Assembly (NCBI RefSeq): GCF_932294415.1
Contig: NC_065538.1
Coordinates: forward strand, 42,809,843 to 42,873,842
Length of the DNA: 64,000 nt
Direction of reading: 5' to 3'
From: Quercus robur
Lineage: Eukaryota > Streptophyta > Magnoliopsida > Fagales > Fagaceae
Numbering within the stretch: the stretch's first letter is position 1; each line of letters begins with the position of its first letter. This document shows positions 36,374 to 48,591 of this stretch, piece by piece. The position numbers and the translations under genes were made by a program. Below the pieces are notes generated by a model that ran no database searches, had not been told where the DNA came from, and was given only the letters and a program-made list of their open reading frames with translations.

Positions 36374-39300
36374 AGATGCGGCACCGACGCGCTGTCAACC
36401 GCGTCGGACGCCGCGTCCCGTGTTGCGCCGCATCGGACTCAGGTGCGGCACCCTCCCAGCCGTGTCTGTGCTTTCTAGGTTAGAACTAACGATCATGTGC
36501 AAGTCACGTCGCCCTAACAGGTAAATTCCCCATTTACCCATACATGATCTGAAATTAGAAAATTACCCATTATAAAAATCCGAAACAAACCAACCCACCT
36601 CAATAACCCATAATTGCTTTTTCAACCCCAGCCCACATTGCCACTGCCAAGACAGCACAGCCCAAATACAGCAAAGGAGTCCAAGATTTATAAATATATA
36701 TGCAAACCAAAATTTCCAAGGAGTCCAAGATTTATAAATATGTTGTTACACTTATTGGCATCTCACACCATGAAACAATCTGTACAAAGGTGGCAAATTT
36801 TGAAAAGTTGGGTTTCTTAGATGCTGAAATCTTCAGTCCTTTTGGGAGTGTCTCTCCTTATGTCAATACTATCAGTTGATAAGGTACAGAGGAACTTGAC
36901 TTTCATTTTAGGCAAGATGAAGCTTCTTGCTAGTAAGGTCCCCCAGTACCCACATTTCAATTGTACTCTAATATAGAGGTTTTTTGAGGCCATAAGTACT
37001 TGTTTCTGGGAAGATACAGGACATAGGTCCTGATTTGCAAATTATGGGACCCAAAATGATTAGGGCACTAAGGATGAATGAGAAGAACATGACAACATTT
37101 TAAGTTTCAAGCCCAAGGATGTTTCTGATGAATTGATGAAGCTTTTTAGAAAGGTGGGTTGGTTTGTTAGGGATTTTTAGTGAGCATAATTTTGTGATTT
37201 CACACACAAGGGCAAAACGAAATTTTTTAGGGTCCCGTTACTTGCATGTAATATTAGTTTTACCGGCTACTCCTCCATAGTTTAGGGCAGACTTGCATTT
37301 TACTTAATTTTAGAAGTCAATTGGATTTTATTTTATGTCTTATTAGTTAATTAGATTATTAGGATTTTATGTAATTTGCTAGAGTTACAGGTATTTTTGT
37401 GATTTAATAATTGGGCTTTCTTACATCAATTACAATCAAGGTTTATACTGTTTAGTTGTAGTAACCTATACAAACACGCTATCATACTCCAATGGAATAG
37501 TTTTACAATTTCCTTGATTAATAAATTTACGTTGAAATTTTCTCAATGGTCTAGTATTGATTATAGTCAACCCTAAGTGTTTGATTCCTAGGCTTTGCTT
37601 TCTTGTTTGATATCGATTCCAAATAATCCTAGGTGTTGATTCCTTCTTTTCTTTTCTTTTTTTTAAGTTCAGTATTGCATCAGTTTTGATTCTATCCTGT
37701 GTTATGTCATTTTGATATCAAAGCCAAATTCGATTGTGGTTTTCAAGCATTGTTGTGGCCTATGGATGACAACCAAAACCACAAAAACAAGAGAAAAAAA
37801 AAAAAAAAAATCACCAACAACCCACAGGCTGTCCAGCCCATCACAAAGCAAAACTCTCTGGAGTCTCAAACCACCACATCATTGATAGCAAAGCCAAGCC
37901 ACCATACAAAGTCCTGTTACCACCAGCTCAAGTTCCCAGCCCAAAACACAGAAAACAACAACCACCTCAAGTTCCCAACCCCAGAACACCAAAGAACAAC
38001 CCCCCACCCCCCAAGGCTGGGACAATCACAACCGCAGCCCAAACCATCTGCTGATCCCACAGCCCGATCCTGCAATCCACTAAATCACAAAATCACCAAC
38101 TGCCTATGACTCTAGTCTACCATCTCAATTCATGACAGCACCCCCTCCATAAAGGCATTGTATGGGTTGATGGGTAAGGTTGGGGTTCAAGTCACTTATC
38201 AATACTTATACCAGAGACCTTTTTAGGTTCACCAAGGGAAACAAAATATTTCAGGACTAATTATTACCAAAGTTTGTGTGTGTGTGTGTGTTGCATGTAA
38301 TTAAATGTAATAATAGTTATTGTCATTGACCTATAAAAAAAAAAAAATTTAGTAGTATAAATCTGTACAAAGTAAATTATTACTAGAATAATACTATTTT
38401 CATTTAATAATTATTGGGCCGCCAAACCAATATAGTTTTATTAGATTTTTTTTCCATACCATAACACAACCTACTAACCCAAGTCCAAAATTTTTTTCTC
38501 CACATGTTCTCTCCATATTTATCTTCTTCTTTTTTTCCCTTTTCCTTTTTCCCACCCACCACAATCTTTATTCATTATCTTTTTCTTCCGTTTTTTGTCT
38601 CTCAATTCTTCATTTCTTCTTTCTTCAATTTTCCCCACTCTTACAAACTGCCTCTCTCTCTCCCCCTCACAGTTTACTTTCCTCATCAACACCACCCACT
38701 GCAATCCCTGCTTTCTTCCTTATTTTATTTTTCTGCTTTCTTCCTTATTTCATTTTCTTCTTTCTTCAATCTTCCCCACTCTTACAGATCTGCCTCTCAC
38801 TCCATCGCAGAGTTTACTTTCCGCTCCAACACCACCCAGCCCAGAATCAGTGCTACCCATTTTGCTCCCGCAAGCCGCATCTCTCCTCACCACCACTCTG
38901 TAGCTCTCTCTCTCTCATCAACACCACCGATCCCAGAATCAACACTCTTCACCATGCTCCTCCTGCAAGCCCACTCTTCACACCACCACACCTCCTATCT
39001 CAATTGTAGAATAATAATATTCCAAACCAAATGTATTTTTTAGTCCAGAATGGCCAAAAAGGACAATATCAATTAAAGTTGTCCAGTGTTTGAGACAAGG
39101 AAAAACAGGGGGCATAGTAGTACTGGATTGTGTACCTGTACGACAAATACCAGTTATACCAACTGATATGAAAAGATATCAACAACCTTGGTTCAAGTCC
39201 CCTAAGGTGATAGGTAAATTTGCCAAGAAATAAAAAAGAGTGCAATAGTTAAGAGACCATGGAAAACATGCTAATTTTACATAAATTATCCCTTCTATTC

Positions 39301-40264
39301 AATGGAGGAGATCAAAGAACCAAAATTGAATATGGAGATAAGTGGAAACCCAATGGAATTAATTTGGACACCATGCAAATTTTTTTTTTTTTTTTGATAA
39401 GTAATAAGACTTATATTCATCAGTAAAAAACAAAAACAACAAATACAGGTGTTCATGATGGTGAACACAAAAAAACAGCAAACAAAAATGACAGAAAAAA
39501 GAAAAAGGAAGGCAGCTTAATGGGCACTTCTAAGGGAAGAAAAAACTTCCAAAGTAGAAGAACAGTTAGAAGAACACAGCACCTAGCCCAATCAAAAAGA
39601 GTATTTTGGTTGAGAGCTTGTAATTGATCAAGCGTTCTCTCTAGATCCTCAAAAGAGCGTCGGTTTCTTTCCAACCAAACAACTCACATCAAACAGCCAG
39701 GAACCATATTCCATATGTCTGAAGAAAATTTCCCCAACCAATTCCTCCAACAGGACACCAAACTCTCCACTGAACCTGGCATGACCCATTGGATCCCAAA
39801 AGTTTGTAACATATGCACCCACAAAGAATAAACGATAGGGCAGTGAATGAGAAGATGGTCCCCAGATTCCGCAGAACAGTGGCACATACAGCACCTATTT
39901 GCCAAAGGAAGGCCCTGAAGCATCAAATTGTCCAAGGTAAGAATCCAACCATAGGCAGCAGTCCACAAGAAGAAAGCCACCCTCTTAGGAACCTTGACTT
40001 TCCAAATCCCCTTCCATGGGAAGCAAGAAGGGGATGTACCCCTGTTCTTGTAATAGAAAGACCGAATATCGAACTTCCCATTCCCATTAAGACATCAAAG
40101 AGGTCTATCACACCCAATACCTCTTGGAATCTGAGACTGAATGAGTTCTAGGAAAGAGAAGGCAGCCTCAAATTCCCTCTCATGGAAATTCCTATAAAAT
40201 CTCACGTTCCAAAATCTACTAATCCCATGCAATTTTAAAAAATGACCGTCAAAAACTTCGAGAT

Positions 40265-40305
<41 letters not shown>

Positions 40306-43300
40306 GAATGGAAATAGTCAATTGACAAAGACAAAGGGCACCTCGTACAAAAATTAAAGGAGTTCAGGACCGAGAGAAGAAATGCCTCCGCTAGATTAAA
40401 AATTATCAATTGAAAGCAACAATGACAGAACACACCTTACAAAAATTTACATGCAATTTTCAATCCAGTTTACGATTATAAAGTGCTTCACAATGCAAGC
40501 ATGTCAAAAAACGAAATTCTAACAGAATATAAATTTATGAAGAAAGAAAACTACCTGTTAAAGAAGTGCAAAGGTGATAAGACACCAAAAGGCGAACCCA
40601 ACGCTAGAAGAAAATCCCCCCTCTTATTCAATGGTGATATGACGATGTTAGGCACATCCTAAATAACAAGAATTCACCAGTCACTCTTTTGAACATAAAT
40701 GTCTAGATAAAACACCGCCAGCAGACAAATCATGCCAGAAAATACTCACTAAATAATAATTCTGAATTCGTTACCATATGGTATACTAGTAAAGGATGTA
40801 AGAACACATCTTAAATTACCTTAGGCAGTAAGGAAACTCCAAGAATCGCAATTCTAGTTGTTGACTTTCCCAAAAGACTAAAATTGCCTGATTCTCCCAC
40901 TGTCAAATGGCTCTGACGCTCCAAGAAAGATTTAGCATCACGCTTGATCCGAATCAGTTAAAAAAAGCTTGTACATAAGATAGAAAAGGAAAAGAAATAG
41001 TAATAAATTCAAAAGGCAAATTAAAAGTCATGCCAAATTTGATCGTTGCACCAAAAATAAAAATTTGCTCCGGGACTAGACAATGTTTGTAAACTGCATA
41101 GTGCTTGAGAAACGTTTTACAAGATTTACAAGAAACTGTGCCCTGGTTCTTTTGTGACCACTGCTATGGATTTCTTCTACTTGCTCTTTGGGTGTACAAT
41201 TTCAAATGTGACTTGAAATCTTTTTGCATCCTTTGGTCATGTTCCACTACGAAGATATTTTAAAAAATAAAAAATAAATACCAACTATTTATTGACAGTC
41301 ATTGTTTTACATTTAACTGCAGCTGCTAAAGACAAAAATCTTCAAGAGAATTACAACTAACAGGTATCCAAATTCCATATAAGGTTTATAAATATCTTTT
41401 GGCTGATAATTACTATTGGCTTGTTTTCAGATTACATGCTAAAAGATCATTAAAAAAAAGTTGTTTTAGTGGTAAGTTATACATGCACTGATGCACCCTA
41501 TAGGTGTTGAACTCATGACCAACCTTCTATCCGATTCTTTTAGCCGAAAAGATCATTGGATCAGGAGTTTCCCAGTATGATACTACAATTTCCACATTTC
41601 TCTTGCAAAGGAAAATTTTAATACAGTTGCAAACAATTACATTTGACATGAGAGAATAAACTTTTTTAATTTGGTTGGGTCACTCAATTGTTCTAAATTC
41701 TACGAGACATGACATTATATTTCAGAGAGACATGTCTCTATGCAAAGCCAATAAATAGTCAAAACAATATTACATTTGAAGTTCAGTTGATGTTTTCTCA
41801 TTCTTGTTCTATGATAGAGGAGTCTATTCATATAAAATAAAATAAAAAAAGTCAAATAAATTTTGAGTTAATAATATGAATTGATTTCTCATAAAAATTT
41901 AGGAAAAAAAACATATGGAAAACCTTCTTCCCAACTAACCTCTTTCTGAATAGCATCCATAATAGGCTGAGGACCATTTCCATGTGATGCCAAAGACCAA
42001 CCAACCTCCCATCCATTCTCTGGTGATCCCGAAGAAGCTTCAGTAATAGATTGGAGAGCAAGGGCAGATGCAGGGATATCAGCCTGCAAATAGAACCAGT
42101 TAACCAGCATTGAAAGTGAGTATCAAATGTTTAAAAGTACTATAAATTCGAGCAATGTCAAGAAAGAAAAAAGAAAAAAGAAAAAAGATGCTTATCATAA
42201 AGTACTAATTATCACATTCAGCATTACTGAACCTAAGCATCAACCACGACAATAGCATTGCATTCACATTTTGAGAAATATCATTAAGTTATTGCCACAG
42301 CACATACAATCAAAACCACCATCTTTAACAAAAACAGGACAACCAAACTGCCATCAATAATTGTCAACAAGGAATATGAAAAAGAAATGAAAATTAAGAT
42401 CCCATAAGTCTACAAGCTCCTTTTACAACCATTAGATAATTAAATGGTTTCTTATGCCTCCTTAGACCCAACTAAACAAATTGAATGAATGAAAAGCTTA
42501 CTAATGTTAAAATTTTCGCGCCAATCCAACGAGGAGCACCTTCATCCAAATCCTCAGACCCCATTTTACCCTGAAAATCAAATTACATTAATATATCACA
42601 TAAATCCCCAGAAATCAAATCAACCCCAACCCCCAATTATCAAACCAATATGAATTTTCTTATACCTCTACCATAACATCGATCTCAACGCCGGAAATCA
42701 GCTCGGGTGGGCCCTGAAAAGCTCATAATTAAACCAAAGCAAATACACTTAAAACCCAACCCCCAAAATTTAAAATACTAATCAATGATTTTACTTTTAC
42801 ATTAAATTATCACAAATGTTCCAACCTTAGCAATGTTCTGTCTATGTTGCAGTGACAGAAAAGGCTCAACAACAGAGGCGACAGTCACAACCAATACCGG
42901 GCATTGATTATCTTGGCCATAAAGCCCCTTAGCTACCTCACCATCGTAAAGGGTATCAGGAAGTAACATTCCAGAAGCTGATAGGGTCGTTTTGCCAGAA
43001 CTACAAAGACCCAAATACACACAAAAAATACTTCAATAAATGATTAAAAACTAAAACTTGGGAAATAGTTGTGGGGTTGTGATGGGAATTTTTTGACTCA
43101 CTGGTATTGGTGAAAAGCGTGTTTTCTCATCTTCATGCCCTTTGGGTCCTAAAAATTAATTTTTAAAAAAAAAAATTTGAAAACAAAAACAAAAACAAAA
43201 ACAAAAAATCATTATCAGTTACCAGCTATAAGAACAAAGCAATTCTTTTTTATGTTTTTGGGATATTGAGACTTACAGGGCCTTGGACTCTGACCATGAC

Positions 43301-43342
43301 AGCGAAATTGCGAGCGAATTCAACGACGTCCGGCAAAGCCAT
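31780..43342 (-). CDS. DEG15: glyoxysomal (peroxisomal) processing protease, 14 exons
   Basis: Trypsin-like serine protease of the Deg family that, in plants, removes PTS2 presequences from proteins imported into peroxisomes. Exons in gene order: 43277-43342, 43102-43148, 42826-43000, 42666-42713, 42502-42570, 41940-42083, 40820-40942, 40555-40658, 35291-35376, 35117-35211, 34281-35028, 33270-33468, 32502-32593, 31780-32042. All are GT-AG and join in frame to 752 residues, slightly longer than the roughly 700 usual for the family. The catalytic triad is visible as His in [11 protein letters not shown] (about 422), Asp in [11 protein letters not shown] (about 527) and Ser in [11 protein letters not shown] (about 618). 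The C-terminus IIPSKL is a perfect PTS1 peroxisomal signal. The start is the first ATG, giving [15 protein letters not shown]. Intron 8 (35377-40554) is enlarged by transposons. Nothing suggests loss of function. Confidence 0.95.
32828..33052. mobile_element. foldback-type MITE in DEG15 intron 12
   Basis: Runs from GTCCGTTTGAGAACAGCTTA to CAATGTCAAACGCAACC, with internal ATAGTACAGTGAGACCCATA and AAAAAGTGCAATGTGACCCA blocks. The same blocks occur in the larger foldback at 48139-48591, so the two belong to one family. Confidence 0.55.
33814..33856. repeat. homopolymer T run of 43 in DEG15 intron 11
   Basis: An uninterrupted T43 on the plus strand (A43 on the gene strand), far longer than other T runs nearby. 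It could be the tail of a lost retroposon, but no body is recognised beside it. Length may be affected by assembly error. Confidence 0.8.
35523..35546. repeat. poly-C tract in DEG15 intron 8
   Basis: A run of 24 C followed by further C-rich sequence to 35590 (G-rich on the gene strand). Confidence 0.85.
35891..36478. mobile_element. 588-bp non-autonomous hAT-type element in DEG15 intron 8
   Basis: Perfect 8-bp flanks GTTAGAAC at 35883-35890 and 36479-36486. Ends CTATGAAGCACGGGTG and, inverted, CTAGAAAGCACAGACACGG. The interior is GC-rich (GGTGCGGGACTCGGC type, plus repeated GGCCGATTC variants) and includes an A48 run at 36323-36370. No transposase. Confidence 0.75.
36880..37730 (+). repeat. 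LTR-like remnant in DEG15 intron 8
   Basis: Long sequence ending with ATCCTAGGTGTTGATTCC and then TTTTGATATCAAAGCC, which resembles the TGGTATCAGAGC primer binding site of plant LTR elements with three changes. The body has the texture of a gypsy LTR. No second LTR or target duplication was found, so this is tentative. Confidence 0.35.
38460..39000 (+). other. C/T-rich intronic tract
   Basis: Pyrimidine-rich sequence within DEG15 intron 8. It contains two related blocks (AACTGCCTCTCTCTC near 38645 and GATCTGCCTCTCACTCC near 38787) about 140 bases apart, suggesting a diverged tandem duplication. The long open frame over it is a composition artefact. Confidence 0.5.
39380..40224 (-). mobile_element. 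5'-truncated LINE in DEG15 intron 8
   Basis: Poly(A) tail at the left (T run from 39380) and a zf-RVT region in open pieces 39684-39980 and 39453-39674 ([36 protein letters not shown]). The flanking CCATGCAAATTTT (39371 on) and CCATGCAATTTT (40225 on) are a likely target duplication, so truncation occurred at insertion. Same strand as the host gene. Confidence 0.8.
40267..40298. repeat. (TA)16 microsatellite in DEG15 intron 8
   Basis: Pure TA dinucleotide repeat, 32 bases, about 40 bases beyond the truncated LINE. Confidence 0.9.
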
Positions 43343-43840
43343 GGGTTGGGTTGGATTAGCTTTCTTTGGAGCTCTGGATTTGGACTTTTTTTTTCTGTGA
43401 AATATGGGGGTTTTTCTTTTCTGTGTTGAGCTCTAATGCTACGAGCTTTTTGGAGTGTAATTTGTACAACGATTTTTAACAATTTGTTTTTGTTTTTGGT
43501 GACGTAAGGATGTGCTTTTTTAGTTGCGTTGAACCTGGACGCCGACAGACAGAGTGAGATTTACGAGGTATTTAGATAGAGAGGCAAATGGGATGGATAC
43601 GACGTCGTAACGATGTAGGACCAAATTACATTCTCGGCAATGGCCAATGGGCAGCGTTATTGAATTGATTATACTTTCTTTTTTCTTTTTTTTTAATTTC
43701 GTTTTTTGGGTGGATGCAGCTAATTATTGGTGGCGTGTTTATAATTTATATTCGTCACTATCATAATGTGATATATATATATATATATATGTCATGTCAT
43801 GCTCCCCATTCCCATTGTGGCGGCGGATCTCAAGGGCAAA
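43343..43840. other. upstream region of the DEG15-like gene
   Basis: Putative promoter of the minus-strand protease gene. No clear TATA box within 200 bases of the ATG, as is common for housekeeping plant genes. Contains a (TA)n tract at about 43770-43790. Beyond 43700 no function is assigned. Confidence 0.45.
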
Positions 43841-44130
43841 TTGGTAACCTTACTACATTACATTACATGAGTTCGGCGCAAGGTGGCCCACCGCTGTCGT
43901 CTAGACACCGGAGTGACCCTCACTAATTGATCAAATTAGTCACAAACAATCACATTTATTATAGACAACACTTAGAGGTACAGTACCAAATTAATAACCT
44001 TACTACATTACATGAGTTCGGCACAAGGTGGCCCACCACTATTGGTCTAGACTCTAGACTGACCCTTAGTAATCGATCGAATTAGTCACAAACAATCATA
44101 ATTATTATGGGTAAGAGCTCCCATACTAGA
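43841..44130 (+). repeat. 150-bp tandem duplication
   Basis: TAACCTTACTACATTACA occurs at 43845 and 43995, followed in both by GAGTTCGGCRCAAGGTGGCC and AATTAGTCACAAACAATCA. The copies have diverged moderately. Confidence 0.8.
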
Positions 44131-44560
44131 TGTGCTAAATGTGCCAAATGCCAAATATTTGGCACATTTAACACACCAAACATCAAAAAACACCAAATAT
44201 CAGATATTCTAAATCTCATAATTTTTACAACATGCTACAATGTCATCATATATTTGGCACGGTAAGGAAATCTGTGGCATATGATTTTTTTATTTTTTTA
44301 TTCCTCTTTCTCTGTCACGGTCAGTCCCCATGTTCTAAGCTTTTAATTTTGTGACATTTGTGGCTACAGTCCCCAATTCCCATCAGTGGCTACAGTCCAG
44401 GTTTTAAAATAAGAATTAAGAAATAATATTTAAATGAAGTGCTAAAAATATAGAATATCTGATAAATGAGATATTGTAAAATGATGTGGTAAAATAATAA
44501 AGTAGGTTTTTGATGTGGTAAAATGGCATAATTTTTACAACAGCTGCTACGGATGCTCTA
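44129..44560. mobile_element. possible PIF/Harbinger-like MITE
   Basis: The right end inverted reads GAGCATCCGTAGCAGCTGTTG with a flanking TAAG, and TGTGGTAAAATAATAAAGTA blocks resemble subterminal sequence of the 10-14 kb nest. The left end near GAGCTCCCATACTAGATG is weaker. Confidence 0.4.
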
Positions 44561-44858
44561 AGTGTATTTTTCCATGGGATGAAAATGAATTTTTCCTTAT
44601 AAAATGAAAATGTATTTTTTAAATAAGTAGTCACTTAGCTAAATTTTAAGAAATGAACTTAAAAAATAGTATATGGTGTATTATATCTAAGTTCTGTCCT
44701 TTATTACCCACCTACAAGAACTGGGGTCCGTTTGGTTAGAAATTTTTAGTATTGTTATTTAAGTGTCGTGAAAATACATATGCGTTAAAAATATATTGTA
44801 AAAATACGTGTTTCAGTATTTAAACACTAAATACTATTATTTAAACACATGTACTAAA

Positions 44859-45190
44859 GGTCTGTTTGGATAGAATTCATTTTGCTGCAATTGAAAACTG
44901 AAAACTGAAAACGCTGTAGTAAAATAATTTTTGAATGTGTGAATAGTACCGTGGAACCCATTTTTAATGAAAAAGTTGTTGAAAAGTGAGATTTGTAGGT
45001 CCCGTGAACAATGCATGGGACCCACTAATATGCTAGAAATGGTTGAAAAGTCAAATAGTGCGGCTACTGTTTTTGAACAGTACATAAACAGTAACCATTT
45101 GTATCCTGCAACGCATGCCAAAAAAAAAAAAAAAAAAAGAATAACGCAAGACTCAAAACGCCAGACGCTAGATGTGTATCCAAACCCACG
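44859..45190. mobile_element. MITE-like repeat with GGTCTGTTTGGAT end
   Basis: Left end GGTCTGTTTGGATAGAATTC, right end GTGTATCCAAACCCACGC. The interior has AACTGAAAACTGAAAACGCT and an A-run. Repeats with these TTTGGAT/ATCCAAA ends are common in plant genomes. The target duplication was not resolved. Confidence 0.45.
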
Positions 45191-46276
45191 CTAAACACCC
45201 TAACACTTTTACTTAATATTTACTGTGAGTCCTCTAAGTGGGGAGGGAGTCCCAATCCCTTTGGGAATGATGCCCAGAACGGTGAAATAGGCAAGGCCGC
45301 AAGGGCATGTGACATCCTTTGAAAGCAGCAGAGGAAAGTCATATAAATACTCCCTTCACTTTAACCACGCCTCCGTCTCTCTCCAAAGGTATGCAACCAA
45401 AAGAAATTTACTTCTCACATTCACTCCTTTTGTGTTACTAATTTTGGCATCGGATTGTTTACCAATGCTCCCAAGGTGGTGTCGTACTTTAAGCTTAAGA
45501 TGACATTGTTTTTTTAATTCAAAACTACGTTGTTTTAATCACTAGCTTGCAATTTATATATATTTAAAGTATTCAGTAATTGTAATTTTTCCCACCTAAA
45601 GTTTTCAAATTTGGATCCATAAAACTACATTATTTTGAGTTGGGGTGACTCTTAATCAATATCTCATCTTTATGGACAAAAGGGTTTATATCCAAGCATT
45701 ATGTAACACTAGGGTACAAATCCAAATTTTGAAACTTTAAGGGATAGAATAAAAATTATACCAAATTTTAGGGAGATAAATTCCAATTTAGTCAAAAAAA
45801 TAAACAAATAAAACAAATGATTCTTTGTTTTATAGTTTTTTTTCTGCTATTTTTTAAGTTGAGGAAGAATATACTTGGGGTTAAGATGGATTTAATCTGT
45901 AATTCCTACATTTTTTTTTTTAATTGTACAAACACTCATTCAAAATATTAATATCTCATTTTACTTCTTTTAATTTAGATTGTTTCCATAAATAACACAA
46001 GGAATTTATGAACATTTAAAGCATCATTTTCAAAAGGAAAAATATATATATAATCTCTTTAGTAAAATATTTTCTTTTTTTTTTCAAAACCAAAACATTT
46101 TTTTCATTAGATCTAGAGAGTTATGGATACGAATGCATTTTTATTTTCTTTTCTCTATTGGAAGAAAAGATGCTATGATGGTTAAAAGTTTGGGGCATAT
46201 TCTATTTTATCATCCATAAATAAATATTTTTTTAACATATTATTATTATTATTATTATTATTGTTGTTGTTGTTGT
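45191..46276. other. intergenic; weak promoter-like stretch at 45240-45410
   Basis: A locally GC-richer segment holds TCATATAAATACTCCC (TATA-like, near 45340) followed by a C/T-rich leader and AAAGGTATGC, which resembles a 5' splice site. No coding exon follows. The rest is AT-rich and ends in a (TTA)n/(TTG)n array at 46238-46276. Confidence 0.35.
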
Positions 46277-47092
46277 TGTAAGGACTAGATTTGAATCCCT
46301 AGCCCAACAGATAGATGGACTGAGGCCCAAAAAGTCCAAAACAATGAATTTGTAGAAAATGGATTGGAAAACTAGGTTCTAATGAATCAGACAAACTCAG
46401 AAGTAGATTTAGATGACAAGAAGATGTAAATGGACAGGTTTATAATGAAGAAAATCGTCTTCGGCAAAGTCCGAGTAGATCTGTTCTTATATATTTCTTT
46501 TAGATTTGATTACATAGTCAGTTCTTAATGCTACAGTAATTTTCTCTTTGTTTCTCAATCCCTTCTTTTAGTGCTCTCCCCTTCTTTTATACTCTCTTCC
46601 CCTTTCATCTTTTTACTCCACGTGCATGCCAGATAGTTGGTGTTGATACACTTGTCCCATCAGCACCTCCCATAAGTCTCCACATAGTAGCTGTAAGGCT
46701 GAAATCTGCTGTTCAGGTATCACCTCCATATTAATGCGGTCAGAGAGTTAGCTGCAGTGCATTTAATGCGGAGACAACAGCTTTCTCTTTAGATATTTTA
46801 GGACTCCTCCCTGTTTAATGCCTCTACAATGCTTATCCGCACTAATAGAACTTCTTGGAATGTTACCCTGGTCGACAGATTACCTCTTCAGATCTCAGCT
46901 TTGGCTAGTCGATGAGGCATTTATCCTCGGACCATCTTGTTGACCCATTATGACCAAAATTGACTTCTTTATTCACCAACACAATCTCTTTTGACAAAGA
47001 TTCCTCCTCTTTGGACAAGTCCTCGTCCTCGGCTTGGGCCACAGGCCCAATATACTAATAGATAATGAACTCCTGGGCTCAATGCCCTTACA
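46277..47092. mobile_element. solo LTR, 816 bp, in a TTA microsatellite
   Basis: Begins TGTAAGGACTAG and ends CAATGCCCTTACA, giving mirrored TGTAAGG/CCTTACA ends. The flanks are (TTA)n on both sides, the left one turning into (TTG)n next to the LTR. A related LTR starts at 60819. No internal region is present. Confidence 0.7.
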
Positions 47093-48138
47093 ATTATTAT
47101 TATTATTATTATTATCATATTTCACTTATGTTACATTATATTGTATATGCTAAGCCAGGCATATAAAAAGGGCATTTATTATTTAATTTCTCTAAAATTA
47201 ATTTATTTGTATACATTTATGTTTTCTAAAATTATTATTATACTTTAATGTGTAATCTTTACTTTATTTAACAAAAAAACTAGATTTAAAATGTTGGGTA
47301 AACTACATATTTGGTCTTTATCTTTTACACCATATTTCAATTTGGTCCCTAATCTTTCAGAGCCATATCAATTTAGTTGTTGTCGTTATGTCTTGGATGG
47401 AAATTGTTGATATGGCTAAAGGCCAAAATAAAAAATTAGTTTATTACCACATCAACAGAAACTAATTTTTTATTTTGGCCATTAGCCATGTCAGCAATTT
47501 TCATCCAAGAGGTAATGGTAAAGACTGAAATATTAGGGACCAAATTGACACAATTAAAAAATTAGGAATCAAATTGAAATATGGTGTAAATAATAGGAAC
47601 TAAATACGTGATTTACTCTAAAATGTTTAAATAATATTAATTGTGATTAATATAATTTAAAGGATAACCACACATGATTTATTGAAAGAAAATACGTGTC
47701 TTGAATTATATAAACTAAATTGATAATATTTCTTATACATGAGGAGAAAATCATGTGTGTATGTGTATTATTTTGTAATTTTTAAAATTATTGATATATT
47801 TAGCTTGCCTCTTTCTGGAAGAAAAAAAAAAAAAAAATCCAACTAGTTCGACACCGATTAAAAAATGTTGATCTTATGCTCAAGACCCACACGTTATATC
47901 CATTTTTATGAGTGTAATGCGTGCTACACTAAGTAGATTAAATAATTTCACATAAGATTGGGCTTATAAAATATTGCTTATAAAATGCCAAGCAATTTTT
48001 CAAAACGAGTCTGGTTTTATAGTGTTAATTGTAAAAATCCACTTAAGGTATTTTATTTTGCATTCCAAATTATAAAAAATTGTACTAATCACTCCAAGTG
48101 TAACAAACCTAGTAATTTGCACCCACAGTTCATGATAT
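47093..48138. other. intergenic; old inverted repeat at 47290-47620
   Basis: No gene. The segment from AACTACATATTTGGTCTTTA (near 47300) to GAACTAAATACGTGATTTAC (near 47600) is an inverted repeat: TTTGGTCCCTAATCTTTC on the left matches the inverted AGGGACCAAATTG on the right. It is probably a decayed MITE. Confidence 0.45.
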
Positions 48139-48591
48139 TAAAAAAACTTATTTTGCTAAAACTAAAAACTTTTTGTTAAAAATACTGTAAATAAAGGTAA
48201 AAATTAGCTGAAATTGTATAGTGTGATTCATAAATAGTACAAAAAAATGCAGTAGGGCTTATGAATAGTAGGAAAAATAAGCTAAATAGTAAAATAAACT
48301 GGTTTTTTAATTTGAAGCCAAAAAGTGCAGTGGGTCCTATGAATAGTAAGAAAAATAAGCTGAATAGTAAAATAAGTCGTAGAATAGCTTATTTTTTGCC
48401 AACTTATTTTACTATTTAATTTATTTTTGCTACTATTTAGCTTTTTTTGCTACTATTTATAGGTCTCACTGCACTTTTTGGTATTATTCATGAGTTTCAC
48501 TATACAATTTTTACTAACATTTACATTTATCTACAGTACTTTCAATAAAAAAAATTTCAATTTTAACAAAATAAACAAATCCAAACAGACC
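48139..48591. mobile_element. foldback element (large hairpin), about 450 bp
   Basis: Two arms meet near 48385: ATAGTAAAATAAGT on the left faces ACTTATTTTACTAT on the right, and the GCAGTGGGTCCTATGAATAG block faces ATAGGTCTCACTGCAC. The left arm contains a roughly 76-bp direct duplication of the GCAGT...AATAAGCT block. Outer ends resemble AAACAAATCCAAACAGACC. Confidence 0.65.

Noticed and set aside
38504..39043. Serine/phenylalanine/proline-rich frame of 179 codons
   Set aside because: It lies in a pyrimidine-rich tract of DEG15 intron 8. Overlapping frames are equally open and there is no conserved motif.
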